Shown: in pieces, positions 44,401 through 52,979 of the stretch
Position numbering within the stretch: the stretch's first letter is position 1
Layout of the letters: every line of letters begins with the position of its first letter
Notes under the pieces: generated by a model
Seen by the model: the letters and a program-made list of their open reading frames with translations, nothing else
Database searches by the model: none
What the model was told of the DNA's origin: nothing
Assembly (NCBI RefSeq): GCF_001436025.1
Contig: NZ_AZEQ01000016.1
Coordinates: forward strand, 1 to 57,051
From: Limosilactobacillus mucosae DSM 13345
GTDB taxonomy: Bacteria > Bacillota > Bacilli > Lactobacillales > Lactobacillaceae
Direction of reading: 5' to 3'
DNA: 57,051 bases
Made by a program: the position numbers and the translations under genes

Positions 44401-44411
44401 AGGAATTTATT

Positions 44412-45656
44412 ATGGGGATTCTAGATGATTCTAACGAACTATTAAAAAATGGATTTCGGAAGAAAAGGTTAAATCCATATTTGAATGATCCTGAACAGGC
44501 GTTGAACTTAATTTATCAGGTTTTACCTAGTAAGAAAGATAAGTTTCGAAAATTTGACATCGGTCAATTAAATCAAATGCTTGAGGAACAATTGCCTAAG
44601 TGTGTCCGATTGCTGCCAATAGGTCATTCTATGACGTTAAATGAGAAAATGTCTGATTTAAGTCAGCGCTTGATGGAAGGAGAAATTTTAGCAAATAAGA
44701 CTCTAATCGGTGTAGGTGGTCAGTTTAGTGCTGGGAAGTCAAAGTTTTTAAATTCATTGATTAAGGTATCGGATACTATGAGATTACCGGAGAATCAAAA
44801 GTCAACTACTTCCATTCCCACGTATGTTGTTGGCAGCGATCACGACGAAATTAGTATTGTTACCCAGTACAATAAAATAGTGGTAGATGGTCAGGCTATG
44901 CAGGCATTGACTCATGAATTTTTTGAAAAATTTGAAATCTCTTTACGTAGGTTTATTAAATATATCGTAATCAAAAGTAATAGTTTTCCTGGTAAGTGGA
45001 AACAGTCATTGGTTTTTCTGGATACACCTGGATATAATCGCGGCGAAGAAACTAGTGAACAGACAGACAAAGAATTATCGCTCAAAAAATTAAGAAACGT
45101 TAATTCTTTGATTTGGCTAATTGATTCGGGAACTGGAGCAGTTACAAGTGATGATATTGAATTCTTGCAGCAATTACCGGAAAACATACCATTGCTGGTT
45201 GTTTTTACAAGGGCTGACTCAAAAACAACTAGGGAACTGCAGCAGATTATTAAAGAGGCTGAGAAAACACTTAACCAAAACGGAATTCATCCAAAAGTAA
45301 TTACAGCTTATGATTCTGTCAGAGGCGTTGAGTATGCAGGTCAACATCATATCGTTGATTATTTTAAAGCCATAGAGAAAAAAACATTAAATAGTACTGG
45401 ATTCAAGGCTCTTAACGAATTAAATTTACTTTTCGACAAAATAGATAATGAATTTAAGCAGGTTGCGCTTGGTCTTGATGAAGATCGAGTAAATTTGAAA
45501 AATATTATCAGCAATTCGAATAATATCATGGGGTTAGAATCAGTAGTTGATTTATATGTTGATAATGTTCGCCAACTGGATACTTTGAAATATGATCAAA
45601 GGCGATATGACAATTTAAAAAAGAAAATATTAAAAAAGATTGAGTTGCTATCATGA
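44412..45656 (+). CDS. dynamin-like GTPase C
   Basis: 414 aa. G1 GGQFSAGKSKFLN near 101-113, G2 Thr pair in KSTTSIPTYV near 131, G3 LDTPGYNRG near 205-213, G4 TRAD near 261, a variant of the usual TKxD. Only a short helical tail follows the G domain, unlike A and B. Eleven bases separate it from GTPase B. Its 3' end runs beside the start region of the next gene, and the short tail followed by a long helical partner hints that C and the next protein act as one unit or derive from one longer protein. Confidence 0.82.
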   Translation: MGILDDSNELLKNGFRKKRLNPYLNDPEQALNLIYQVLPSKKDKFRKFDIGQLNQMLEEQLPKCVRLLPIGHSMTLNEKMSDLSQRLMEGEILANKTLIGVGGQFSAGKSKFLNSLIKVSDTMRLPENQKSTTSIPTYVVGSDHDEISIVTQYNKIVVDGQAMQALTHEFFEKFEISLRRFIKYIVIKSNSFPGKWKQSLVFLDTPGYNRGEETSEQTDKELSLKKLRNVNSLIWLIDSGTGAVTSDDIEFLQQLPENIPLLVVFTRADSKTTRELQQIIKEAEKTLNQNGIHPKVITAYDSVRGVEYAGQHHIVDYFKAIEKKTLNSTGFKALNELNLLFDKIDNEFKQVALGLDEDRVNLKNIISNSNNIMGLESVVDLYVDNVRQLDTLKYDQRRYDNLKKKILKKIELLS

Positions 45657-45666
45657 TATAAGGTGG

Positions 45667-48168
45667 TTGATTATAACGAAAGAAAATAAAAATATAAAAT
45701 TATTATCTAAAGTTCTCGATACAGAGTTTAAAAGTGAAAACAATGTCAAACGTCAGTACTTAATAAAACAAATTACTGAAGTTCGAGAAATGGTTAATAA
45801 AGACTTAGCACAATTATTAAGAACTTCCAAATTCATTCAGTTTGAAAAATATCATCATCAAATTGAAAAGATATTTAGAATGTTGGAAACGTTGGCCTCA
45901 TTTCCAGATTACATTGGTCATTATAATCTAGGAATTGTATATTTTGATCCGATAGCGTTAGAAGATCAGCTAAATTTAAATACAGAATCACAGTTAGATT
46001 GGATGATCAAAAAAAATCAAAATCTACCAATAGTTTTATCACCACTATGCCACTATCCCAGCTTAATCAATAATTATTCTCATCAAGAAGAGATAACGCT
46101 TGATGAATTTAAGAATGTATTACGTTTATGGAAAGATGATGTGGATATTATGCAGTTATTGCGTGCATTCTGCTTTCCTTTTCATATTAAAAACGAGAAT
46201 CTAACAATTACGCTTTTCCCAAAATATGTGAATGCAAAAGATCCTTCTTGTCAGGACCTAATGCAATTTCAAGATGAAATATTGTTGTTAGTAGATGATG
46301 CTCAGCAATTAAAATATGCTAAGCAATATTTAGAGATCTGGCAAGATTATCGTCCAATTAGTTTAATCTCTAAAAATCCAGAAGTTCTGGAATGGAGCAA
46401 GAGTCAAAAAAATTTGCGGTCAGTAGCAACCGATATTTCAAAATGGAGATCATATGACACTCGTTTTGCAGTGATTGCATTTAAAGAATTGTTTTTTGAG
46501 ATTGATATTCAATATCGAAAAACAATTGAATATGAGAAAACGCGTATCCGTCAAATGGGATTTGATCTAGAGGAAGAAGCAACTTCAGAAACTAAAGATT
46601 TATATCAAAAAATAATAAACAATAAGAAAGAATTAGAGAAAGAATATAATTCCTTTCATTCCACAGTTAAACCAATTTTAAATAGTCTGTCTGAGATAGA
46701 TGATTATCTGATGGAGAAGCTACCAAAGGGGAAAAGAACTCCTTTAGGTACTTATGCGTTGGACTTCTATCATCGCTATTGGTGGAATTTCTGTAAGAGT
46801 CTGGCTTACACTAGAGAAGAAGAATTGGATGTTATACGTAAGCAGATGACGGAGCTTGATTCTCGTTATGGCTACATTTTTAATATAATGATTAATCAAT
46901 CCCTAGGAGTATCGAGCGCAAGTAGTGATCTTAATAAGCTGTTGGCTGAAAAAGATACTGAATTAATTTGTCATGCCAAAATCTTTGCTAATAGTGTTTT
47001 AAAGCTATCTGATGATGAATTAATGCGATTGGCAAGCAATCTTCAGCATTATGAAACTGCCGATGAGTATCTGTATGCTGGAATGTGGCAAATGAAACAG
47101 AATCATCCAATTAAAGCAGTGCGGCTTTTAAAATCGGCCTTTAACTTAGGAAGTGAAATGGCTGGAAAAGTGCTCTTGAGTGAAAGTGATACTTCTCTGC
47201 GTTGGTTAGCTAAGAATGCCTTTCCAGAAGCTAATTATCAAGAAGCTAAGGTAATGGGAGTAGGCAAAAATTGGAATTATCGGATAGCTGCTGCATTGAA
47301 GTATCCACCGGCTATGTTTGAAATTCTCTCATTTGAATACAAACAATTTGAAAGACAATTACATCACGAAAAAAAGGATAAGGTACCTTTGAGTGATGAT
47401 ATTAAGCAGCGAAAGGCTACTCAATTAAAAGAGCTTGCTTTAAGTATTTTAGATGCAAATGTAGATGAAGAGGTGAAAGTTGAGACAAAAGAAATCCTTG
47501 GCTTCTTATACTACATGACTAAAGATGATCGTCGAGCATTAAGTTACTTGGAAGAATCAGATAGTGCTAAAGCGAATTACTATATCGCTAAAATTTATTT
47601 CAATCGTAATGGTGATATTGTCCAAGATTTAGATAAAGCCAAGAGATATGCTAAAAAATCTGATGATGAGGGATATGTTCAAGCGAAACGATTGCTTGAT
47701 AAGATAACGAATGAAATTAGTAAACGAAAATTAAAAGCCAAAAAACATACGCCAAAAGTAGAAGTTGAAGAATCTGAAGTTATTGATAGTGGATGTTTTA
47801 TTACTACTGCAACCTGTCTTGCATTAAATAAAGACGATAACTGTGATGAATTGAATACGTTAAGAAGATTTCGAGATCGTAATAGGGTACGCAATCAGGT
47901 AATGGATGATTTAGTAAAAGAGTACTACAGAATTGCACCCGGTATTGTTAGTCGGATTAATGAACAAGAAAATGCTCAAGAAGTTTATAAGAAATTATGG
48001 GAAGAGTATATTTCAAAAACCTATCAAGCTATTAAAAATAACGATGATTTAAGAGCAACTGTGTTTTATGTTGAGATGGTGCAACAATTATGTAGTAGAT
48101 ATAATGTGAAACTAACAGATAAAGTTTTAAATCATATTAAAAAGCTGCATGCAGTACAGTTAAAGTAA
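45667..48168 (+). CDS. Sel1/TPR-like protein with C-terminal CFI-box domain
   Basis: 833 aa from TTG 45667. The start is uncertain: AAGGTGG (45660-45666) abuts this TTG, so ATT 45670 or ATA 45673 fit the SD better, while TTG 45640 overlaps GTPase C but lacks an SD. The first 460 residues are helical with no known fold. Sel1-like helical repeats follow from about 470 (ADEYLYAGMWQMKQNHPIKA, ANYYIAKIYFNRNGD, LDKAKRYAKKSDDEGYVQAK). Near 710-745 is GCFITTATCLALNKDDNCDE then LNTLRRFRDR: Cys-Phe-Ile, Thr-Ala, and Leu-Arg-x-Phe-Arg-Asp as in CFI-box C-terminal domains found on diverse bacterial proteins of unknown role. Last gene of the operon; low GC like its partners. Confidence 0.75.
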   Translation: MIITKENKNIKLLSKVLDTEFKSENNVKRQYLIKQITEVREMVNKDLAQLLRTSKFIQFEKYHHQIEKIFRMLETLASFPDYIGHYNLGIVYFDPIALEDQLNLNTESQLDWMIKKNQNLPIVLSPLCHYPSLINNYSHQEEITLDEFKNVLRLWKDDVDIMQLLRAFCFPFHIKNENLTITLFPKYVNAKDPSCQDLMQFQDEILLLVDDAQQLKYAKQYLEIWQDYRPISLISKNPEVLEWSKSQKNLRSVATDISKWRSYDTRFAVIAFKELFFEIDIQYRKTIEYEKTRIRQMGFDLEEEATSETKDLYQKIINNKKELEKEYNSFHSTVKPILNSLSEIDDYLMEKLPKGKRTPLGTYALDFYHRYWWNFCKSLAYTREEELDVIRKQMTELDSRYGYIFNIMINQSLGVSSASSDLNKLLAEKDTELICHAKIFANSVLKLSDDELMRLASNLQHYETADEYLYAGMWQMKQNHPIKAVRLLKSAFNLGSEMAGKVLLSESDTSLRWLAKNAFPEANYQEAKVMGVGKNWNYRIAAALKYPPAMFEILSFEYKQFERQLHHEKKDKVPLSDDIKQRKATQLKELALSILDANVDEEVKVETKEILGFLYYMTKDDRRALSYLEESDSAKANYYIAKIYFNRNGDIVQDLDKAKRYAKKSDDEGYVQAKRLLDKITNEISKRKLKAKKHTPKVEVEESEVIDSGCFITTATCLALNKDDNCDELNTLRRFRDRNRVRNQVMDDLVKEYYRIAPGIVSRINEQENAQEVYKKLWEEYISKTYQAIKNNDDLRATVFYVEMVQQLCSRYNVKLTDKVLNHIKKLHAVQLK

Positions 48169-48232
48169 ATTAGGCATTGGATGGAAAAGTGATTTGATTA
48201 TATTGGTTAACAATCACAAAGGAGTGACATTT

Positions 48233-48379
48233 ATGAATAAGAATTCTAAATCACCTTGCGAAACACATGGACCAGTTGTAAAAACGGGACCTACTTCAGG
48301 CCAAAATCGATCGCGTCGTTCGGATGGCGCCTGGCGTAAGAAGCGTTCTGACGCAGGAGTATCTCGGAAAAAGTCATAA
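48233..48379 (+). CDS. small basic protein, unknown
   Basis: 48 aa from ATG 48233, with AAAGGAGTG at good distance, so translation is likely. Sequence SPCETHGPVVKTGPTSGQNR then RSRRSDGAWRKKRSDAG is rich in Arg, Lys and Ser, with one Cys and one His near the start; no signal peptide. It lies 64 bases after the CFI-box gene and has higher GC, so it may not belong to that operon. A nucleic-acid-binding role is possible from charge only. Confidence 0.55.
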   Translation: MNKNSKSPCETHGPVVKTGPTSGQNRSRRSDGAWRKKRSDAGVSRKKS

Positions 48380-48640
48380 TGTTACGGTTTAAGGTAACTA
48401 TGATGCTTTAGCTTAAAAAGTAAAATATCAGATCTGTGTGTCTATCCTGATATTTTGGACGAGAGCAAAAACAGCAATCAATACTGTGTTATTCCTAGAT
48501 GTTCTCGAAGTATTCATGAGCGGCGTGAAATGGCAGAGGCAATTTTTACTGGGTTTGAAGCTTTTTGAATATTGCATAATGAACTGCTAAAACATCTAAC
48601 CACTCTTCCATAATGACATATCTAAATTAAGCATACCAAA
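48380..48640. other. intergenic, right border of the island
   Basis: No complete gene. A plus frame ending at TGA 48566-48568 reads RREMAEAIFTGFEAF at its end and stays open for about 60 codons, but it has no start codon or SD; it may be a gene relic. No terminal repeat or att duplicate was found. Confidence 0.4.
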
Positions 48641-48673
48641 ACGGCCCTGACGCAAAACTTGCGGCAGGGTCGT
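48641..48673 (-). terminator. terminator of the PNPOx-family gene
   Basis: ACGGCCCTG (48641-48649) with CAGGGTCGT (48665-48673) and CGCAA with TTGCG inside, one mismatch between the two stems. U-rich on the minus strand. Confidence 0.75.
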
Positions 48674-48705
48674 GCTGTTTTAGGCGAATTTTGAGACAGC
48701 CAGTT

Positions 48706-49173
48706 TTAAAATTCAATTCGCTTCTGGAAAATTGGCTGTTGACGCAGGTCGTAAATCGAACCGGTAATTGGCGTAATGGCAAATGGTCTTAAAATGCTGC
48801 GCCGTTCAGAATGGTTTGCCGAAATCTGCTGCATTTCCGGTCGAGCGTCAAAAATCTGCTCCAGATACTGCTGATTGACCTCAGTTGCCGTGCCGGTTAA
48901 GGTGAAGCCAACACTGTCCAGAGTTTCGCTGCCTTTTAAAGCCGTGATCGAGATGCGGGGATGAGCCTTTAAACGTTGATAAAATGGTTTTTGATAGGTC
49001 GTCGCAAAAATCAGCCGGTTGCCGTCTAAAACCTCGATATCAGCGACGTTGGTGTGGGGATCGCCATTTTGATCAACCGTACCAAACACAACGGACTGAA
49101 AACTATCGACAATCAGCTTGAGAAATTCATCGCCTGACAGATGGCTGTCTAACATGGGAACTGGTTTGCGCAT
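48706..49173 (-). CDS. pyridoxamine 5'-phosphate oxidase-family (flavin split-barrel) protein
   Basis: 155 aa. LKLIVDSFQSVVFGTVDQNGDPHTNVADIEVLDGNRLIF is the start of the split barrel, with TTYQKPFYQRLKAHPRISI after it, the FMN/F420-binding layout of PNPOx-like proteins. Too short and diverged for true PdxH; probably a small oxidoreductase or flavin-binding protein of unknown substrate. It is divergent from the MFS exporter. A 19-bp palindrome (49210-49228) lies upstream in the shared region. Confidence 0.8.
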   Translation of the reverse strand: MRKPVPMLDSHLSGDEFLKLIVDSFQSVVFGTVDQNGDPHTNVADIEVLDGNRLIFATTYQKPFYQRLKAHPRISITALKGSETLDSVGFTLTGTATEVNQQYLEQIFDARPEMQQISANHSERRSILRPFAITPITGSIYDLRQQPIFQKRIEF

Positions 49174-49209
49174 GGTGATACCTGCTTTCTTTTATATTTT
49201 TGTGTTAAT

Positions 49210-49228
49210 TGTAATTAAAAACATTACA
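49210..49228. promoter_or_regulatory. palindrome upstream of the PNPOx-family gene
   Basis: TGTAAT (49210-49215) and ATTACA (49223-49228) with 7 bases between, 37 bases upstream of the minus-strand start. Candidate repressor site; no regulator is encoded beside it. Confidence 0.35.
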
Positions 49229-49468
49229 TTTGTATATGATCAAATGCAGCAAATCGTATCAAAGTTTCTTGATAAAAGCTCAAGACAGGTGATTTTAGAA
49301 AAAATTTGCCATTTGCCAAAAAAAGTACTTACGAAACCGAGGCAATTTTTGCTAGAATGGCAAACATGCTGATTAAGATTAAGAGTTAGCGTTAATTGAA
49401 TACATCAAATTAAGTCTGCTTGCTGTTTGGTCTTTAATCAAGTCAATTTGATTAAAGGAGCAAAATAT

Positions 49469-50869
49469 ATGCAAAATTTTTCTGAACCTGCTTTTCGCGT
49501 CAAACACCCTGGCTTGACGATGGCCAGTCTGCTTTTGGGGGCTTTTGTCGGTATGTTTAGTGAGACTTCATTAAACATCGCGCTGCCAAAGCTGATGCTC
49601 GTCTTTCATACCAGTACGGCCGTCTTACAATGGCTGGTAACTGGCTACATGCTGGTTATTGGGATCGTCTTGCCGCTGTCCAGTTTGATTGCCAAGTGGT
49701 TTACGACTCGCCAGATTGTGATTTTTGCCTTGCTGGATTTTATTATCGGTGCGGCAATTTCAGCACTGGCGCCTAACTTTGCGGTTCTATTGGCGGGTCG
49801 AATGATTCAAGGGATTGGTACCGGTTTGATTCTGCCACTGATGTTTACGATTGTGATGCAGATTTTCCCACCAAAAAAGATTGGCAGCATTATGGGCATC
49901 TGTGCTTTGGTAATCATGTTTGCCCCGGCAATTGGGCCGACCTTGACTGGTTTGATTCTGGCCAAGCTTTCCTGGCGCTGGATCTTTTGGTCATTTGAAA
50001 TTTTCTTGGTCATCGCCTTATGCCTGGCCGTAACTGCTTTGGAAAACATTGGTCAGCCAACGCGTCCTCACATTGATCTGCTTTCAATCATTGAATCCGT
50101 GCTTGGCTTTTCTGGTCTGGTAATTGGCGCGAGCCTGTCCAGTCTGGATGGCTGGGGTTCTTGGCCAGTCTTAGGCTCGTTTGCGGTTGGGATTTTGGTA
50201 TTGATTGCCTATGTGATTCGTCAGCTGAAACTAGAAACGCCGATCTTAAATCTGCGCGTTTTCAAAGTTAAGGCATTTACAATTGGCGCTGTATTGGTCA
50301 TGCTTGATTTTGGTATTATTCTTTCGGCCATGTATCTGATGCCAATGTATCTGCAAAATGGCTTACTGTTAGCCGTTGCCTTAACTGGGATCGTCATGTT
50401 GCCAGGTGGTCTGGTAAATGCTTTGGTTTCCGCGTTTGCTGGACGGATGTATGATTCAATTGGGGCCAAGCGTCCAGTCATGATTGGTTTTGTGATTGCC
50501 ATCGTCGGGATCGTCATGCTGCTTTTGACGACTGATCATTCTGCAGTTGCATACGTAATTGCGGCTCACGTGATCTTGATGATTGGCTGTCCATTGGCAA
50601 TGTCACCAGCGCAGACCAGTGCTCTAAACGCATTGCGGGGACCAGCCTCCAGTGATGGCAGTACGATTTTGAATACGATGCAGCAGATCGTTGGAGCATT
50701 GGCAACTGCTCTGGCTACCAGTTTCTTGGAATTAGGCCGACACGCGGCAGCTGGCAGCCAAGCGATGCGTTTTACGTCCGGGGTACACACGGGACTTTAC
50801 TTTACGCTGGCTTTGGCAATTATCGCGCTGATCGTATCGTTTGCTTTGCCCAAACAAAGTAAAGATTAA
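49469..50869 (+). CDS. MFS exporter, DHA2 (EmrB/QacA) family
   Basis: 466 aa from ATG 49469 with SD AAAGGAG. About 14 membrane helices. First helix GLTMASLLLGAFVGMFSETSLNIALP; loop 2-3 motif region SLIAKWFTTRQIVI; motif C of antiporters in helix 5, ALVIMFAPAIGPTLTGLI. Proton-driven efflux of amphipathic compounds. It lies directly before padC and may help export phenolic acids or their vinyl products, but that is inferred from position only. A terminator ends the unit. Confidence 0.9.
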   Translation: MQNFSEPAFRVKHPGLTMASLLLGAFVGMFSETSLNIALPKLMLVFHTSTAVLQWLVTGYMLVIGIVLPLSSLIAKWFTTRQIVIFALLDFIIGAAISALAPNFAVLLAGRMIQGIGTGLILPLMFTIVMQIFPPKKIGSIMGICALVIMFAPAIGPTLTGLILAKLSWRWIFWSFEIFLVIALCLAVTALENIGQPTRPHIDLLSIIESVLGFSGLVIGASLSSLDGWGSWPVLGSFAVGILVLIAYVIRQLKLETPILNLRVFKVKAFTIGAVLVMLDFGIILSAMYLMPMYLQNGLLLAVALTGIVMLPGGLVNALVSAFAGRMYDSIGAKRPVMIGFVIAIVGIVMLLLTTDHSAVAYVIAAHVILMIGCPLAMSPAQTSALNALRGPASSDGSTILNTMQQIVGALATALATSFLELGRHAAAGSQAMRFTSGVHTGLYFTLALAIIALIVSFALPKQSKD

Positions 50870-50913
50870 TTGTGTTATTAAGCCTTTAAAATAAATCCAA
50901 AAAATTTTTAATA

Positions 50914-50960
50914 GACCCTCATTCTCAAAAGTATTTTTGGGAATGGGGGTCAAATTATTT
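50914..50960 (+). terminator. terminator after the MFS gene
   Basis: GACCCTCATTC (50914-50924) pairs with GAATGGGGGTC (50941-50951), 11 bp with one G-U, then an AT-rich tail ending in TTTT. Confidence 0.7.
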
Positions 50961-50973
50961 TAGTCGGTGATAT

Positions 50974-51023
50974 TTGACGATAACGACATAAAATGATATT
51001 CTGTTTTATGTTGATAACGACAT
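50974..51023 (+). promoter_or_regulatory. padC promoter with PadR operator
   Basis: -35 TTGACG (50974-50979), 17-base spacer, -10 TATTCT (50997-51002). Perfect 8-bp inverted repeat ACATAAAA (50986-50993) and TTTTATGT (51004-51011) flanks the -10. ATGT/ACAT half sites are typical of PadR operators at padC in lactobacilli and Bacillus. GATAACGACAT occurs twice (50979-50989 and 51013-51023), 34 bp apart. Confidence 0.75.
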
Positions 51024-51044
51024 TTATGAAAGGCGGAAATAAAT

Positions 51045-51599
51045 ATGGCAAACTTAAATCATATGGACAAACATTTCAAAACGCTGGATGACTTCTTGGG
51101 AACGCATTTCATCTATACGTATGACAATGGCTGGGAATACGAATGGTACGCTAAAAATGATCACACGGTTGACTATCGGATTCATGGCGGAATGGTTGCT
51201 GGCCGTTGGGTTAAGGATCAACCAGCGCACATTCATCAGTTAACGGAAGGAATTTACAAGATTGCCTGGACTGAACCAACGGGAACTGATGTCGCGTTGG
51301 ATTTCGTTCCTAATGAACATAAGCTTAACGGTACGATTTTTTTTCCAAAATGGGTACAGGAATATCCAGAAATTACGGTTTGTTTCCAAAACGAACACAT
51401 TGATTTAATGCATGAATCGCGTGAAAAGTATGAAACCTATCCAAAATTAGTAGTGCCTGAGTTTGCGACGATTACCTACATGGGCGACGCTGGTCAGGAT
51501 AATGAAGAAGTTATCAATGAAGCCCCTTATGCCGGCATGACTGATGATATTCGCAATGGCCGCTTCTTTGATGAAAATTACCATCGTCTGGCTAAGTAG
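51045..51599 (+). CDS. padC: phenolic acid decarboxylase
   Basis: 184 aa. Non-oxidative, cofactor-free decarboxylation of p-coumaric, caffeic and ferulic acid to vinylphenols, a detoxification step. Lipocalin-like barrel with [20 protein letters not shown] near the start, the core [12 protein letters not shown], and then [20 protein letters not shown], carrying the conserved Tyr, Arg and Glu residues of the pocket. C-terminus [22 protein letters not shown] is characteristic. SD AAAGGCGG. Followed by padR in the same direction. Confidence 0.96.
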   Translation: MANLNHMDKHFKTLDDFLGTHFIYTYDNGWEYEWYAKNDHTVDYRIHGGMVAGRWVKDQPAHIHQLTEGIYKIAWTEPTGTDVALDFVPNEHKLNGTIFFPKWVQEYPEITVCFQNEHIDLMHESREKYETYPKLVVPEFATITYMGDAGQDNEEVINEAPYAGMTDDIRNGRFFDENYHRLAK

Positions 51600-51647
51600 C
51601 TTGTTATATAATGTTTTGCAGAATCAGATAAGGAAGGATGCTGCAAA

Positions 51648-52181
51648 ATGCCGCAAAAAAGGATACTGCCCTATGTTATTATGGGGATCCTGCTTAATAA
51701 GGACTGTACTGGAAAGCAGATTATGGATGAGTTTCGCTTTGATATCGGGGAATTTTGGCAATCATCACATAGTCAGGTTTATCCAGAGCTAAAGCGTATG
51801 GAACAAGATCGTTGGATTGAAAGCTACTCAAAAGAAGATAATGATAAAGAGATACACTACCATTTAACGGCTTATGGTCATGAAATTATTAATGACTGGT
51901 TGATGGAACCCGTTGATAAGCTGCCGGTATCCAAAGACCTATTTTCTTTAAAGACTTTTTTCATTAATGATCGTAATGATCCAAGACTGGAAAATTTGTT
52001 TAAGCACCAGATCCAACTGGTTAGCAACAGCCTTAATCATCTGCGCGAGCGTCGACAAGCATTATTCAGCAGTCAAGAACAGATTGATCAACAATATGGT
52101 CATTATTTGATTTTGGCTCGCGCAATCAGTCGCCAAGAAAATCAATTGGTTTGGCTGGAAGATAAATTGAATAATCGTTAA
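51648..52181 (+). CDS. padR: PadR-family repressor of phenolic acid response
   Basis: 177 aa. Winged helix: RILPYVIMGILLNKDCTGKQIM, then SSHSQVYPELKRMEQDRWI and IHYHLTAYGHEII. C-terminal helical dimerisation domain with coiled coil about 120-175. PadR releases padC when phenolic acids are present. SD AAGGAAGG before ATG. Placed 48 bases after padC, so it is probably expressed with it in an autoregulatory loop. Confidence 0.93.
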   Translation: MPQKRILPYVIMGILLNKDCTGKQIMDEFRFDIGEFWQSSHSQVYPELKRMEQDRWIESYSKEDNDKEIHYHLTAYGHEIINDWLMEPVDKLPVSKDLFSLKTFFINDRNDPRLENLFKHQIQLVSNSLNHLRERRQALFSSQEQIDQQYGHYLILARAISRQENQLVWLEDKLNNR

Positions 52182-52194
52182 AAACAATGAAAAG

Positions 52195-52250
52195 AACAAT
52201 CGTGTGATACCAGTTTTTTCGCAGCTGGTGGCGTGCGATTGTTTTTTATT
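52195..52250 (+). terminator. terminator after padR
   Basis: AACAATCG (52195-52202) pairs with CGATTGTT (52236-52243), with a second shorter stem inside (CCAG/CTGG), then a T-run. Confidence 0.8.
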
Positions 52251-52369
52251 TTGCCGCAATCTGGTCGACAAACGCTGAAATTCATCAAAAATAAAAATGC
52301 ATTTCCGCTTAAATCGTCTAAAGCATTTATAAGGACACTGATAGATGATTTGAGAAAGGAAGCCGGAAA

Positions 52370-52930
52370 ATGAGAAAAAAGCTCCAACAACTTGGTCCCC
52401 AAATGCGACACGTGTTCATCGGCCGGTTTGAGCGCGTTGGCTATAAAAAAAGCTACCGTTACTGTCGGCCAACGCTTTTGCTCACCCACGTTGCTTTAGC
52501 CGAAACCGGGGAACTGATTACTGATCATTTATGGCTCAATTATACGAAAGGCTTTTTAGATTTAGGTGAACTGTTAACTGGTGACCTGCTGCGATTCAAC
52601 GGTCGGGTTGCCAGCTACGTCAAAGGTTATTTTGGCACCTCCCAAAAACTTGACTACAAGGTAGAGCGGCCCTCGCAAGTTGCGCTGCAGGCCAAAATTG
52701 AGGGACCCCGGCGTTTGCTGCCCGACACTGTTACCAAATTCGGTCGTCAAGCACTGATTGGCTACATTATGGAACGGGAGCGCGCGTTTTACGAGGCCAG
52801 CTGTCGTCCGATTGATCCGTACTATATCGAGCAGTATCGAGTCTGGCTGACCAATCACGTTATGAAAAATGCGCAAAACTATGATATTGTCTTGCAAAAA
52901 CAACTTACTGGAGCATCTAAAAAGCACTGA
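52370..52930 (+). CDS. hypothetical protein, OB-fold-like
   Basis: 186 aa with SD GAAAGGAAG. Soluble, no signal peptide. Basic start (MRKKLQQLGPQMRHVFIGRF), then alternating hydrophobic strands LLLTHVALAETGELITDHLW and DLLRFNGRVASYVKGYFG, followed by a Tyr-rich helical C-terminus. The strand pattern with a GxVxxYxKGY element resembles an OB fold and a nucleic-acid-binding role is possible, but no family is recognised. Stands alone between padR and the convergent pckA. Confidence 0.7.
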   Translation: MRKKLQQLGPQMRHVFIGRFERVGYKKSYRYCRPTLLLTHVALAETGELITDHLWLNYTKGFLDLGELLTGDLLRFNGRVASYVKGYFGTSQKLDYKVERPSQVALQAKIEGPRRLLPDTVTKFGRQALIGYIMERERAFYEASCRPIDPYYIEQYRVWLTNHVMKNAQNYDIVLQKQLTGASKKH

Positions 52931-52979
52931 GCCGCATTGAGCAGTTCAGCGCTTGGAGATCAAGGTTGTCAGTATTTGA

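Noticed and set aside
45600-45656. Programmed -1 frameshift at the A-run near the end of GTPase C joining it to the CFI-box protein
   Set aside because: The next gene is in the +1 frame relative to GTPase C, so a -1 slip on the A-rich stretch would not reach it.
48400-48568. Protein-like open frame ending RREMAEAIFTGFEAF
   Set aside because: No start codon or SD and no known family; at most a relic.
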